From HXMU1420-13 sp965249965 (lineage in GTDB: Bacteria > Bacteroidota > Rhodothermia > Balneolales > Balneolaceae): 64,000 bases of DNA. The stretch spans positions 3,410,001 through 3,474,000 of the forward strand of contig OZ252262.1 in NCBI GenBank assembly GCA_965249965.1, in the 5' to 3' direction. A model generated the notes under the pieces. The model made no database searches. It was not told where the DNA came from and saw only the letters and a program-made list of their open reading frames with translations. Positions 1 to 9,860 of the stretch are shown in pieces. Made by a program: the position numbers and the translations under genes. The stretch's first letter is position 1, and the number at the start of each line of letters is the position of its first letter.

Positions 1-30
1 CATTACGTCCCCTATTACTAAACTTCAGAT

Positions 31-495
31 ATGAAAAAACTCCCGTTTTTTATCCTCATTACATTCATTTTTTGTGCTAAAAGCTATGCACAACTCGATT
101 TCTCTAGCGAAGAATTACAACAAGTGTATTTAGGTGTTTTGCAGGAGAATGGTATTGAAGGTTGGATTGATGAAGATGGCGATGTGCAATTTGAAATTCA
201 GGATAATGCATATTTCATTGGGATCTACGAGGATGATCCCGAATTTTTCCAGCTTGCTATGTTTAACATTTGGCCCATTGAAACTGATACAGAAACCACA
301 CAAACACTAGCTGCTATCGATTTCGTTAACCGCGATCACAAAGTTGTAAAAGGCTATACGATAGAGGATAATGTGTGGCTTGCTGCTGAAATGTTTATAA
401 CTAGTCCTTTTGAAGCTTCGTTACTTTTCGAACGGTCTCTGGAAGCCTTAGATGAAGCATTGATTACATTTATATCAGAAATGACAGACTACTGA
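31..495 (+). CDS. Secreted YbjN-like protein
   Basis: 154 aa. Residues 1-21 form a clear signal peptide (Lys-Lys start, hydrophobic core, cleavage after Ala-Tyr-Ala), so the mature protein should be periplasmic or outside the cell. The remainder resembles the YbjN / type III secretion chaperone-like fold: an acidic 'DEDGDVQF' strand near residue 50 is followed by alternating strands and a C-terminal helix. YbjN proteins are poorly understood and linked to stress or motility regulation in enterobacteria. It ends 7 bases inside the convergent amidohydrolase gene. The fold assignment is from pattern only; no catalytic residues are expected. Confidence 0.6.
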   Translation: MKKLPFFILITFIFCAKSYAQLDFSSEELQQVYLGVLQENGIEGWIDEDGDVQFEIQDNAYFIGIYEDDPEFFQLAMFNIWPIETDTETTQTLAAIDFVNRDHKVVKGYTIEDNVWLAAEMFITSPFEASLLFERSLEALDEALITFISEMTDY

Positions 496-2141
496 TCTAA
501 TTTTTGATAGACCGGCTTCCCTGCTACCCATGTTTCAAGAACTTCAGTTTTCCAAATTTCTGAGGCATCAATTTCAAAGTAATCACTATCAATTATAATA
601 AAATCGGCCCACTTGCCAGGTTCTAATGAACCCATTACCTCTTCTTGATGTGCTGAATAAGCAGCATCAACAGTAAATGCACGCAATGCTTCTGTTCTCG
701 ACATATTTTCTTCAGGATACCATCCTCCTTCTGGCATTCCATCATGCCCCATTCGAGTTACGGCAGAATAAAGGCCAAAAAAAGGATTAGAATGCTCAAC
801 CGGGAAATCTGATCCAGCAGCTACCACAGTGCCTTGCTGCAAGAATTTCTGCCAGGCATATCCTCCTAGAATTCTTTGCGGCCCAACACGATCCTCTGCC
901 ATATTCTTATCACTGGTTGCATGGGTTGGCTGCATACTTGCTATAATGTCTAACTCTTTGAATCTAGGAATATCCTCTAAAGAAACGATTTGGGCGTGTT
1001 CCACTCTGTTTCTAAGATCAATTGCCTCATGTTCATTTTGCGCAAATTCTAATGCATCCAGAACTTGTCGATTCCCGGCATCACCAATTGCGTGAATATT
1101 CGCCTGGAATCCATTTCCAACCACTTTTGATGCCATTGTATTCATCTCCTCCTGACTTACGAATAGTAACCCAAAATTTCCGGGATCATCCGTATATGGT
1201 TCAATTAATGCAGCCCCTCTGCTACCCAAAGCACCATCAGAATACAGTTTTACACTTCGAAGTGATAGTAAATCATTAGCATAGGAGTTTACCGGGCCAT
1301 TTTTTGAAAGTTCATCAAAGATTTCACCTGCACCGGATATCATTGCATAGATTCTAGCAGTCATTTTTCCTTTATCCGCAAAGTCTTTGTACATCTCCCA
1401 GGTATCAACATTAACGCCGGCATCATGAACACTGGTAATTCCCATTCTAGCCATTTGTTTAAGTGCTTTTTCGAGAGCGAGCGACGTTTCCAGAATTGTT
1501 GGTTCTGGTACTACCGATTGTATGTATCCTTCCGCAGCATCGATAAAAATACCGGTAGCATTTCCATTATTATCTCTGATAATTTTCCCTCCTTGTGGAT
1601 CTGGAGTATCCTTGCTTATTCCACCAAGTTGCAAAGCCAACGAGTTGCCCCAACCTGCATGGCCATCCACACGACTTAACCAAACTGGACGATCATCCAC
1701 AACCTTATCTAAATCTTCAGCTGTCGGAAAATTATTATCAGGCCAGAGTGTTTGATTCCACCCTCTCCCTTGAATCCATTCTAAATCAGGGTTCTCATCA
1801 GCATAGTCTTTCACTGCCTGCAGCGTTTCTTCGAGCGAAGTGATCCCCATTAAATTTACTTGTAATTCTTGATAGCCTAGCCCCATAACATGACCATGCG
1901 CATCAATTAGTCCTGGCAAAACGGTTTTACCTTCGGCGTCAATCGTAGTCCCTTCATACATACTTGAAAGTTCCTCCCCACCAATTTCAACAACTTTACC
2001 CTCTTGGATAACAAGAGTTGAAAATTGTACCAACTCATCACCTTGAAGTGTGTAACCGTTAGCATTATGAAGTATGGTGGTGTCATTTACAGAATTACAC
2101 GAAATGAATAGACCTAGAATAAAAATATAGAGTAAACGCAT
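489..2141 (-). CDS. Amidohydrolase, YtcJ-like lipoprotein
   Basis: 550 aa. A lipoprotein signal ends at the lipobox FISC (Cys15), so it is probably anchored in a membrane facing the periplasm. The body is an Amidohydrolase_3 (YtcJ/NfdA-like) metal-dependent hydrolase. The metal-binding signs are visible: DAHGH near residue 82, a His in NIHAIGDAG, a His in VEHAQIV, and the late Asp in AAGSDFPVEHSNP. The family hydrolyses amide bonds such as N-substituted formamides, but the substrate cannot be read from sequence. It overlaps the preceding + strand gene by 7 bases at the 3' end and stands alone in transcription. Confidence 0.85.
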   Translation of the reverse strand: MRLLYIFILGLFISCNSVNDTTILHNANGYTLQGDELVQFSTLVIQEGKVVEIGGEELSSMYEGTTIDAEGKTVLPGLIDAHGHVMGLGYQELQVNLMGITSLEETLQAVKDYADENPDLEWIQGRGWNQTLWPDNNFPTAEDLDKVVDDRPVWLSRVDGHAGWGNSLALQLGGISKDTPDPQGGKIIRDNNGNATGIFIDAAEGYIQSVVPEPTILETSLALEKALKQMARMGITSVHDAGVNVDTWEMYKDFADKGKMTARIYAMISGAGEIFDELSKNGPVNSYANDLLSLRSVKLYSDGALGSRGAALIEPYTDDPGNFGLLFVSQEEMNTMASKVVGNGFQANIHAIGDAGNRQVLDALEFAQNEHEAIDLRNRVEHAQIVSLEDIPRFKELDIIASMQPTHATSDKNMAEDRVGPQRILGGYAWQKFLQQGTVVAAGSDFPVEHSNPFFGLYSAVTRMGHDGMPEGGWYPEENMSRTEALRAFTVDAAYSAHQEEVMGSLEPGKWADFIIIDSDYFEIDASEIWKTEVLETWVAGKPVYQKLDQ

Positions 2142-2283
2142 AGATAGAATTTTTGATGGAGAAAATAATGATTATTCACTCGTATTCATCCAAGAAGAGA
2201 AGCTTTTACAAATTGAAGCCTTAAGTGATTTTAATTTATTTACCTTAGTGCATTGGTTACATTCGTGCAATTCAGGGTTATTC

Positions 2284-4314
2284 ATGCGTAATCTACTATC
2301 TGCTTTCTTTTTAATAATTGGTTTAAGCTCGCCATTGTATGCGCAGCTTAATGAATTGAATGAGCGTAAGGTCATACTGCTTAATAGTTTGGAGGAAAGC
2401 TCACCTGATACCCTGAAATATTCTGTGTATACAAAAATTGCAGAATCATTTAAGTATGTGGATTTAGATAGCACGCTGAAATACGGGATTTTAGCACAAG
2501 CTACAGTCTCAAAAGACGAATACCCGGAAAAATCTGCAATCGCATTAGGCTTTTCTACCTGGGTATATTTTATGAAAGGTGAATATGACCAAAGTCTTGA
2601 GATTGCGGAAAGAGCCTATCAGCTTGTTGAAAATCTGCCCGGCGCAAAGAAAGTGAAATTTGACCTGCTCCATGCACAAGGCACAATTTATGGTGCACTT
2701 GGGATGTATGAACTTGCCTTAAAAAAGTTCTATGAGATCATAGACATCTACAGTTCCGACTCGAATGACGAGGGGTACTTTGTTACGCTGAGTAACATCG
2801 GGGTTATGTATATGAAACTCGAGAGTTACGAATCTGCATTGGAGATTTTCGAGAAATTAGATGAAGATATGCCCATTCACCTGGAAGCCAGGGTTAGTAT
2901 CCCTGTAAATCTAGGTTTTATCTACTACGATTTGCGGGATTTTGAAAAAGCGAAATTCCACTTAGATCAGGCCTTGGCACAAAATGGGAATATTGACCCA
3001 AGAGTTTATGGGTTGTCAAATTTTAAATTAGGTCAGGTGTATAATGCAGAGCTCGATTATCGTAAAGCAATCCGTGCGTTTGAGGCATCTATCGAAGTTT
3101 TTGAAAGCAGGCAAAATGAATTGGAAACCGTTCAATCACTGAATGGTCTGGCTTTAGCGTACAAGGGTTTAAATATGCTAAATCAGGCCTTTACTTACGC
3201 AGAAAAGGGCTATCAAATTGCCAATAGGTATAATGCCATCCCTGAAAAACAAGCTACGTTAGAGAGCCTCTATCAAATTTCAAAAGCAAAAGGTGATATC
3301 GAGGCTGCATTAAGTTACCATGAGGATTACAAAGAAATTTCCGATTTCCTAAAGAATACAGAAACGCGATCTCAAATCGGTAGGATTACTGCAGAGTATG
3401 AATTCAATAAAAGAGAATCGGATCTTCTTGCGGCAAGCCGTCAAGCTGAACTGATGAGCCAATCAAAAATTCGGCAACAACAAACATTGCTATTTGCTTC
3501 GCTCGTTGTGATAGCTCTTTCCGGATTGGTGATGATTGGTATGTATCGAAATTTTCATCAGAAAAAAGAAAACAATTACCTATTAAATCTAAAGAATCAG
3601 GAGATTCAGGATCAGGCAGAAAAATTGCGTGAATCAAACATGGTTAAAGATCGAATTTTTTCCATGATAGCCCACGATTTACGGGGGCCATTGAGCTCTT
3701 TATATGGTGTGATTAGCCTCATCGAAATGAATAAAGCTTCACAGGAAGAACTGGACAAACTTATTCCAAATGTGGCGCGTCGCTTTAAGTACACATCTAC
3801 CCTGCTTAACAATCTTCTTCAATGGGCTCAAAGCCAAATGGAGGGTTATCGAGTAAATCCTGAAGTATTTGATTTACATGCAGTGATAAGTAGTAAAAGA
3901 CTGTTACTGCAAACAAATATTGATGACAAAGAACTGGAATTTTGCCTGCCAGATGGGGAGTATCTGGTTTATGCCGATTTGAACATGATTGATCTTGTAA
4001 TTCAAAATTTACTTTCAAACGCGATAAAATTCAGTCATAAGGGCGACAGTATCAAAGTTGACATAAATACTGAAGGTGATTTGTATAAAGTATCAGTTAC
4101 CGATACAGGTACAGGGATTAAAAAAGAACATCTGGATCAATTGTTTAAAGGTACTTTTTTCTCAACAATGGGAACCATGGATGAAAAAGGAACTGGCCTG
4201 GGTTTAATGCTCTGTAAGGAGTTTGTAGAGCGAAATGGTGGAGAGATTATTGTTGAAAGTTATGTATCAAAAGGAAGTACATTCAGTTTTACGTTACCTA
4301 TTGCTAAAGAGTAA
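2284..4314 (+). CDS. TPR-containing sensor histidine kinase
   Basis: The ORF is open from 2248, but the ATG at 2284 gives a proper signal peptide (MRNLLSAFFLIIGL, cleavage after LYAQ), so I chose that start. A run of TPR helices fills roughly residues 40-360, one membrane helix lies near residue 400 (TLLFASLVVIALSGLVMIG), and a coiled coil leads into the kinase. The H-box is SMIAHDLRGPLS (phospho-acceptor His), the N-box NLLSNAIKFSH, and the G boxes DTGTG and GTGLGL, so the kinase looks intact. This build (signal peptide, TPRs, membrane helix, HisKA-HATPase) is common in Bacteroidota. No response regulator is adjacent. The last 21 bases overlap the convergent NUDIX gene. Confidence 0.9.
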   Translation: MRNLLSAFFLIIGLSSPLYAQLNELNERKVILLNSLEESSPDTLKYSVYTKIAESFKYVDLDSTLKYGILAQATVSKDEYPEKSAIALGFSTWVYFMKGEYDQSLEIAERAYQLVENLPGAKKVKFDLLHAQGTIYGALGMYELALKKFYEIIDIYSSDSNDEGYFVTLSNIGVMYMKLESYESALEIFEKLDEDMPIHLEARVSIPVNLGFIYYDLRDFEKAKFHLDQALAQNGNIDPRVYGLSNFKLGQVYNAELDYRKAIRAFEASIEVFESRQNELETVQSLNGLALAYKGLNMLNQAFTYAEKGYQIANRYNAIPEKQATLESLYQISKAKGDIEAALSYHEDYKEISDFLKNTETRSQIGRITAEYEFNKRESDLLAASRQAELMSQSKIRQQQTLLFASLVVIALSGLVMIGMYRNFHQKKENNYLLNLKNQEIQDQAEKLRESNMVKDRIFSMIAHDLRGPLSSLYGVISLIEMNKASQEELDKLIPNVARRFKYTSTLLNNLLQWAQSQMEGYRVNPEVFDLHAVISSKRLLLQTNIDDKELEFCLPDGEYLVYADLNMIDLVIQNLLSNAIKFSHKGDSIKVDINTEGDLYKVSVTDTGTGIKKEHLDQLFKGTFFSTMGTMDEKGTGLGLMLCKEFVERNGGEIIVESYVSKGSTFSFTLPIAKE

Positions 4315-4758
4315 TTTCTCACCTGAATTCTCCCAATAATCTCTCTTTAAATATTCGGGCTTAACATTCATAGAATTAATCTCTTCTCTTGAATAAAAGC
4401 CAATATCCTCTAGAATCTGTTGATCATTATCCATTTCAGGATCGTAGCCTAAAATGAAAGTCCCATCAATTTTTGACACATCAAAAAAGAACTCATAAAC
4501 ATGAAAATCCCCTTCAATTAATTCTCGAATGTGCTTAAGCTCCCCTACCGAAATATTTAGCGATGTTTCCTCTTTAAATTCTCGAATTAAAGCTTGTTGA
4601 AGCGTCTCTTTAAACTCTACTCCACCACCCGGCGGACTCCATATTTTTTCACCAGAAATGGGCGAGGTTAATTTCACTAGCAGAATTTTGTTATTCTCTC
4701 GAAATATTCCGGCAACTCTGACTCGAATAAATCCGGAATAGCGAGATTGATTACTCAC
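4294..4758 (-). CDS. NUDIX hydrolase
   Basis: 154 aa. The Nudix box is complete at about residues 45-67: GG, then E at the sixth position, then REFKEETSLNI, matching G-x5-E-x7-REUxEExGU. The family hydrolyses nucleoside diphosphates linked to another group; the substrate is not predictable here. It starts with GTG, and this codon overlaps the TGA stop of pyrG (GTGA), so the two are very likely translationally coupled. A role in nucleotide-pool sanitation beside CTP synthase is inference from the coupling. Confidence 0.85.
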   Translation of the reverse strand: MSNQSRYSGFIRVRVAGIFRENNKILLVKLTSPISGEKIWSPPGGGVEFKETLQQALIREFKEETSLNISVGELKHIRELIEGDFHVYEFFFDVSKIDGTFILGYDPEMDNDQQILEDIGFYSREEINSMNVKPEYLKRDYWENSGEKLLFSNR

Positions 4759-6407
4759 CCTTTAACCGAACTTTTCTTCTTTAATGAAACTTTCAGATTG
4801 TTTTCCTTACCGTATTTCAAGCTTGCTTTCACAAAATCAACAAATAGCGGTTGAGGATTATTAACTGTGGATCTTAATTCTGGGTGAAATTGTACTCCCA
4901 CAAACCAGGGATGGTCATCCAGCTCAATTATTTCCACAAGATCTCGCTCCGGATTCATACCCACAAGCTGCATTCCATGTTCAACTAATTTATATCTCAA
5001 GTTGTTATTCACTTCATAACGGTGGCGATGTCGCTCATCCACAAAATCATCCCCATAAGCTGCATGCGCTTTAGTCCCTTTGGTTAGTTTACATGCATAT
5101 TTACCCAAACGCATTGTACCACCCATGTTTTCAATATCTTTTTGATCTGGCATGATATCGATAATTGGATATTCTGTATCCTGATCAAATTCGGCACTAT
5201 TCGCTGTTTTCCAGTCGCATACATTTCTGGCGTATTCGATTACTGCACATTGCATTCCTAAGCAAATTCCAAAGAATGGAATCTTGTTAACTCGAGCATA
5301 ATTTACAGCACTTAATTTTCCTTCAATTCCACGACCTCCAAATCCTGGTGCAACAAGTACTCCGGTAACTCCCGCCAATTTTTCTGCTACATTATCAGGT
5401 GTGAGATTATCAGACTGAACCCAACGCACATTCACTTTGCAATCATTAACGGCACCCGCATGAATAAACGCTTCTACGATTGATTTATACGAATCATGAT
5501 GCTCAACATATTTCCCAACCAATGCAATTTCAATTGATTGTGATGGATTACAAACGGCTTCAACAAAGCCAATCCAGTTATTTAAGTCTGCTTCTTTGGT
5601 TTCTAAACCCAGTTTTTCGATAACACGCGTATCCAACCCTTCAGACTTCATAAGTAAAGGTACTTCATAAATAGTGCGTGCATCAAGAGAGCTTATCACG
5701 TCTTCTAATTCAACATTACAGAATCGCGCAACTTTACTACGAATCGACTCATCAAGAGGATGCTCAGATCTGCAAACTAAAATATCGGGTTGAAGTCCAC
5801 TTTCAGATAGTGTTTTTACGGAATGCTGCGTTGGCTTTGTTTTTAATTCACCTGCTGCCGCAAGATAAGGAACCAGTGTTAGATGGATAGATAGCGTATT
5901 TTTTCTTCCTACGTTATATCTCAATTGGCGAACAGCTTCAACATATGGTAAACTTTCAATATCACCTACGGTACCCCCGATTTCAATAATCACTACATCA
6001 TACTCCCCAGACTTACCAAGCTTCAGAACATGAGACTGAATTTCATCCGTAATGTGGGGAATCACCTGTACAGTTTTACCTAAGTAGGCACCTTGGCGTT
6101 CTTTGGTGATCACATCATAGTATACTCTTCCTGTAGTTACATTATTAGCTTGGGAGGTAGAAATGTCCAGAAACCGTTCATAATGCCCCAAATCTAAATC
6201 CGTTTCGGCGCCATCATCGGTTACATATACTTCTCCATGCTCATATGGGTTCATAGTACCGGGATCTACATTAATGTAAGGATCCAGTTTTTGCACGGTT
6301 ACCTTCAGACCTCTCGCGACTAGAAGACGACCCAATGATGCGCAAATTATTCCCTTTCCAAGCGACGAAGTTACCCCACCGGTAACAAAAATATATTTAG
6401 TGGACAT
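4755..6407 (-). CDS. pyrG: CTP synthase
   Basis: 550 aa, the usual length. It converts UTP to CTP with ATP and glutamine, the last step of de novo cytidine nucleotide synthesis in the cytosol. The N-terminal synthetase domain opens with FVTGGVTSSLGKGI and contains DPYINVDPGTM. The C-terminal glutamine amidotransferase has the nucleophile Cys in FGICLGMQ and the His-Glu pair in VQFHPEL. It is coupled to the downstream NUDIX gene by a 4-base overlap. Very secure. Confidence 0.98.
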   Translation of the reverse strand: MSTKYIFVTGGVTSSLGKGIICASLGRLLVARGLKVTVQKLDPYINVDPGTMNPYEHGEVYVTDDGAETDLDLGHYERFLDISTSQANNVTTGRVYYDVITKERQGAYLGKTVQVIPHITDEIQSHVLKLGKSGEYDVVIIEIGGTVGDIESLPYVEAVRQLRYNVGRKNTLSIHLTLVPYLAAAGELKTKPTQHSVKTLSESGLQPDILVCRSEHPLDESIRSKVARFCNVELEDVISSLDARTIYEVPLLMKSEGLDTRVIEKLGLETKEADLNNWIGFVEAVCNPSQSIEIALVGKYVEHHDSYKSIVEAFIHAGAVNDCKVNVRWVQSDNLTPDNVAEKLAGVTGVLVAPGFGGRGIEGKLSAVNYARVNKIPFFGICLGMQCAVIEYARNVCDWKTANSAEFDQDTEYPIIDIMPDQKDIENMGGTMRLGKYACKLTKGTKAHAAYGDDFVDERHRHRYEVNNNLRYKLVEHGMQLVGMNPERDLVEIIELDDHPWFVGVQFHPELRSTVNNPQPLFVDFVKASLKYGKENNLKVSLKKKSSVKG

Positions 6408-6495
6408 TAAAGAAGAGTGATGTTGATGGATGCTAAATATAGGGCACTCACTCTCTTACTTCAATCATGGGGTGCGATATTACCCCATTACTTTC

Positions 6496-7341
6496 TCACA
6501 AGTTTTCCACAACTTGTTTTAATACATCCGGTTTATCCGAAAAGATTCCCTTTGCTCCTGCATTAATAATTTCTTTCATCAACACTTCGTCATTTACGGT
6601 ATATATGAAAAAAGGGATGTCATTTGCTTTCAACTCGCTAATCCATTCTTCTGTTAATTCTTTGTGGCTGCAATTAAAGGCATCAACCTTATACTTTCTT
6701 ACTAGTTGTAATGGACTTAAATCACCAGACTGATCTGACTCATACAATAATGCTTTTGGCATATCAGGTGCCAATTCATTCAAATGCTCCATTACGCGAT
6801 AATCAAAGCTTGAAAAGATGACTTCCTTTTCTACACCAACACTTTTTATGAGTTCGAGGGTCTTTTCTACAATTCCACCTTTAATTTCGTCTGTTACCGA
6901 TTCATGTTTAATCTCAATATTGACGGCAATTTTACCTTTTGTATAATTCAGTACTTCTTCAAGCGTAGGAAAGGGCTCACCTGAAAATTCGTTTGAAAAC
7001 CATGCACCTGTTTCAAGATTTTGTAATTCACTTAGTGTGAGATCACCAACCTTGCCATCCATGCCCGTTGTTCTTTCAAGATTTTCATCATGAATAATCA
7101 CGGGAATACCATCCTTACTCAGAAGTAAATCTAATTCAATCATTTCAGCCTGCATATTGATGGCTAGTTTGAACGCTGAATGAGTATTCTCTGGCGCATA
7201 AGCACTTGCACCTCTGTGAGCTATTACAACAAAATCATCGGAGTTGCTATGAGGTAATGTCGGAAGATTAGATTGTGCCATTGAAGTTTGTGTAAATAGG
7301 CATAGAAGGCCACTCAGTGCTAGAATAATAGATCTGATCAT
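6496..7341 (-). CDS. Secreted glycerophosphodiester phosphodiesterase
   Basis: The frame is open from 7389, but the ATG at 7341 begins a classical signal peptide (MIRSIILALSGLLCL, cleavage after SMAQ), so I take 7341 as the start (281 aa). The GDPD domain is clear: AHRGASAYAPENT with the catalytic His-Arg and Glu-Asn, MIELDL with the metal ligands Glu and Asp, and the second catalytic His in VIIHDENLERTT. It splits glycerophosphodiesters into glycerol-3-phosphate and an alcohol in the periplasm. It ends 88 bases before pyrG on the same strand; I see no terminator between them. Confidence 0.92.
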   Translation of the reverse strand: MIRSIILALSGLLCLFTQTSMAQSNLPTLPHSNSDDFVVIAHRGASAYAPENTHSAFKLAINMQAEMIELDLLLSKDGIPVIIHDENLERTTGMDGKVGDLTLSELQNLETGAWFSNEFSGEPFPTLEEVLNYTKGKIAVNIEIKHESVTDEIKGGIVEKTLELIKSVGVEKEVIFSSFDYRVMEHLNELAPDMPKALLYESDQSGDLSPLQLVRKYKVDAFNCSHKELTEEWISELKANDIPFFIYTVNDEVLMKEIINAGAKGIFSDKPDVLKQVVENL

Positions 7342-7427
7342 GATGGATTTGAAAATAGTTTTACTATTGATATCTAAGATATCATCCATTTCACCAAATA
7401 AATGGCAATTAATAATTTAATAATACT

Positions 7428-7778
7428 CTAGTTCTGATGATTTATCACGCGTTTGATTGCTTTATTCAACAATGTGTTGAATGTGCTTGAACGGCTGAAA
7501 GCATAGTACAGAAAATAAAACCCTGTAACTATCGACGTACTACCAACAACTGTCATTATGGATGCAATCAAAATTGGTTGAATAATCTCGAGCACTGAAA
7601 GCGCTACCACCAAAGAACCTAAAATAATCTGAAATACTGCTGATAATAAATGTAATCCATTAATGGAATGAACCTTATCAAAAAAAACAGAAAAACTGCT
7701 AAGGTGCCGCGTAGGTAAGTCAATTCTACTCGAATTCTCTTGAACTAAGGAATATTTTTCTTTTGGTTCCTCGTGCAT
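7428..7778 (-). CDS. Small membrane protein of unknown function
   Basis: 116 aa. The first ~40 residues are polar, followed by two hydrophobic stretches (about residues 43-65 and 70-95, rich in Leu, Ile and Val), then a basic C-terminus (NKAIKRVINHQN). The polar N-terminus is probably cytosolic. I do not recognise a family. It lies upstream of the glycerophosphodiesterase on the same strand with 86 bases between, and divergent from rlmB. Confidence 0.6.
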   Translation of the reverse strand: MHEEPKEKYSLVQENSSRIDLPTRHLSSFSVFFDKVHSINGLHLLSAVFQIILGSLVVALSVLEIIQPILIASIMTVVGSTSIVTGFYFLYYAFSRSSTFNTLLNKAIKRVINHQN

Positions 7779-7854
7779 GTCCTTTATTATTTAACTAACT
7801 ACGACTATTAACAATTTCATTATACATAAAAGAGAATTTTATCTAAAATAAAAT

Positions 7855-8601
7855 ATGACAAAAACTGAGAATTTTTACGTTTACGGTCGAAATCCTGTTT
7901 TGGAAATCGCAAAAACAAAAGGCAACTCAGTAAATAAGATCTTTGTAAAGAATTCTATACCACCAAATTCATACTCCGAGCTTATTGCTACTATAAAAGC
8001 AAACTCCGTACCGATTGTTACAGTTCCCGAAAAAAAAATTGAAAAGCTTGTTGGACATGTAAATCATCAAGGGTTTGTTGCCCAACTAACTACCTTGGAT
8101 TACACACCTTTTTATGAGTGGATAGAAACTGTTGAATTGTCAAAGAATCCATCCGTTTTATTACTTGATGGGATCGAAGACCCACATAATTTTGGAGCTA
8201 TTTTAAGATCAGCAGCTGCTTCAGGTGTATCAGCAGTAATTGTACCATCACAAAATCAAGCGCCTTTAAATGCCACTGTTTTTAAGACTTCAGCCGGTAC
8301 AGCAGGTAGAATTCCTGTGATTAGAGTGCAAACTTCCTTGCAAGGATTTAAAGATTTAAAGTTAGCGGGGTTCAAAATCTACGCATTGGATGGAGAATCT
8401 GAATCAACAATCTGGGATACTGAATTCTCATCGCCGGCAGCCTTTATTATTGGCAATGAAGGTAGAGGCGTTTCCTCTAGACTGATGAAACAGGTTGATG
8501 AAAAAATTATGATACCGATGGTTAATAATGTAGAATCGTTGAATGCTTCAGTAACTGCAGCTTTGGTAAGCTATGAGTGGAAGCGCCGTCGTTATTCGTA
8601 G
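7855..8601 (+). CDS. rlmB: 23S rRNA 2'-O-ribose methyltransferase, RlmB type
   Basis: 248 aa. SpoU/TrmH-family enzyme with the N-terminal substrate-binding domain (FYVYGRNPVLEIAK) and the C-terminal trefoil-knot SAM domain. The family motifs are present: motif 1 DGIEDPHNFGAILRSA, motif 2 IIGNEGRGVS, and motif 3 IPMVNNVESLNASVTAAL. It methylates a guanosine in 23S rRNA (G2251 in E. coli numbering). RlmB and its TrmH-group relatives are hard to separate by eye, but the length and N-terminus fit RlmB. It overlaps the convergent NamZ gene by 10 bases. Confidence 0.88.
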   Translation: MTKTENFYVYGRNPVLEIAKTKGNSVNKIFVKNSIPPNSYSELIATIKANSVPIVTVPEKKIEKLVGHVNHQGFVAQLTTLDYTPFYEWIETVELSKNPSVLLLDGIEDPHNFGAILRSAAASGVSAVIVPSQNQAPLNATVFKTSAGTAGRIPVIRVQTSLQGFKDLKLAGFKIYALDGESESTIWDTEFSSPAAFIIGNEGRGVSSRLMKQVDEKIMIPMVNNVESLNASVTAALVSYEWKRRRYS

Positions 8602-9800
8602 AGTAAATACTTTGTACGATCACTTTTAAACTTTTCAACCTCAATATTCCAATCATTTAACAAACTATCTGCATCGGTAGCTCGATGGCCGGTTAGTAAA
8701 TTCATGTACTCCCGATATTCGGCAGAGGGTGAGTTTTTTAATAGGTGATTTGTTATGGCTACTCCAAATTCAACGGGATCTTCAAAAAACTCTGTAACGT
8801 TGATTTGAATCCCTTTTAACTCTTCATCCTGATATTTTGGGTAGGTTGATTTTCCCGGAATTGATCTTGGAATAAAAGTTAGTGTGTCTATATTTACCTC
8901 AAATTTTGAAGCAATTTTTTCCAGTTCCGGAAAATCTGGTCGATAATCAGGTGCCCCAAGTATTAAAAATGGGTCGTTTGTACCTCGCCCCTCCGACATC
9001 GTGGTTCCTTCAATAAAACAAGTTCCTAAGTACACAAATGCATGTTCAAAAGTCGGTAAATTTGGTGATGGAGCATACCATGTAAGTCCTGTTTCTGGCC
9101 ACATCATAGAACGATTCCAACCTTTCATTTCAACAATCCTAATCTTCGGTTCATTTTCCACTTCGTACCATCCTTCGCCAATTCCCATTAGTGCCAATTC
9201 TCCCATCGTTAATCCATGAGCAACCGGTGTAAAGTGCGAACCGACCATTGAATCAAACTCCTTTTGAAGCACCCAGCCTGAAACATATTCACCGCCTGCC
9301 GGATTAGGACGATCAAGTATCCAAACTTCGATGTCAGCTTCAGATGCTGCCTCAATCAGATATCTCATAGTAGAATTAAATGTATAGAAGCGAGCTCCAA
9401 CATCCTGCATATCAAAAATTAGCAGGTCTATATCTTCGAGCATTTCAGGAGTTGGTTTTTTGGTTTCGCCATAGAGAGAGTAAACAAGTAAGCCAGTCTG
9501 TTGATCAATCCCATCTTCGATAATTTCGCCATCAGAAAATTCACCGCGGAATCCATGTTCTGGTGAATACAAAGCATTAATATTAACACCTAGCGTAAGC
9601 AAAGTATCTAATACATGCACCTTACCCACTCGAGCAGTTGGGTTCATTACTAAGCCAATATTTCTGCCTTCCAATTCTTCGAGGTGATACTCTAGCAGGA
9701 CTTCAGCGCCGGTTTGCACAACTTTATCCTGATCTATGGAAGCTTCGCACATTATGGAAGTGCTTAAAATAAATATGAAAATAAGATGTCTGTAAATCAT
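8592..9800 (-). CDS. DUF1343 / NamZ-type exo-beta-N-acetylmuramidase
   Basis: 402 aa with a signal peptide (residues 1-21). It matches the DUF1343 family, whose Bacillus member NamZ removes terminal MurNAc from peptidoglycan fragments. Seen here are NIGLVMNPTARVG, YSPEHGFRGEF, DMQDVGARFYT, DRPNPAGGEYVSG and GTNDPFLILGAP. It probably acts in the periplasm in cell-wall recycling. No other peptidoglycan-recycling gene is adjacent; the upstream ndk gene is separated from it by a terminator. Confidence 0.85.
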   Translation of the reverse strand: MIYRHLIFIFILSTSIMCEASIDQDKVVQTGAEVLLEYHLEELEGRNIGLVMNPTARVGKVHVLDTLLTLGVNINALYSPEHGFRGEFSDGEIIEDGIDQQTGLLVYSLYGETKKPTPEMLEDIDLLIFDMQDVGARFYTFNSTMRYLIEAASEADIEVWILDRPNPAGGEYVSGWVLQKEFDSMVGSHFTPVAHGLTMGELALMGIGEGWYEVENEPKIRIVEMKGWNRSMMWPETGLTWYAPSPNLPTFEHAFVYLGTCFIEGTTMSEGRGTNDPFLILGAPDYRPDFPELEKIASKFEVNIDTLTFIPRSIPGKSTYPKYQDEELKGIQINVTEFFEDPVEFGVAITNHLLKNSPSAEYREYMNLLTGHRATDADSLLNDWNIEVEKFKSDRTKYLLYE

Positions 9801-9804
9801 AGAT

Positions 9805-9840
9805 CAAAAAAAAGCCTTCCACTGTTCTAGTGCAAGGCTT
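9805..9840 (-). terminator. Rho-independent terminator of ndk
   Basis: Hairpin with arms AAGCCTT (9812-9818) and AAGGCTT (9834-9840), extended inward by CACT/AGTG. Read on the minus strand it is followed by a T run (A run at 9806-9814 on +). It sits between ndk and the DUF1343 gene, so the two have separate transcripts. Confidence 0.85.
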
Positions 9841-9860
9841 AATAAAATGTTCGAGCGGAA

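Noticed and set aside
2172..2474. 100-aa minus-strand frame over the start of the histidine kinase gene
   Set aside because: Overlaps the signal peptide and TPR region of the real gene and has no recognisable features.
6468..6487. Hairpin TGGGGT...ACCCCA between the glycerophosphodiesterase gene and pyrG
   Set aside because: Only six pairs and no T run on either strand, so not a convincing terminator.
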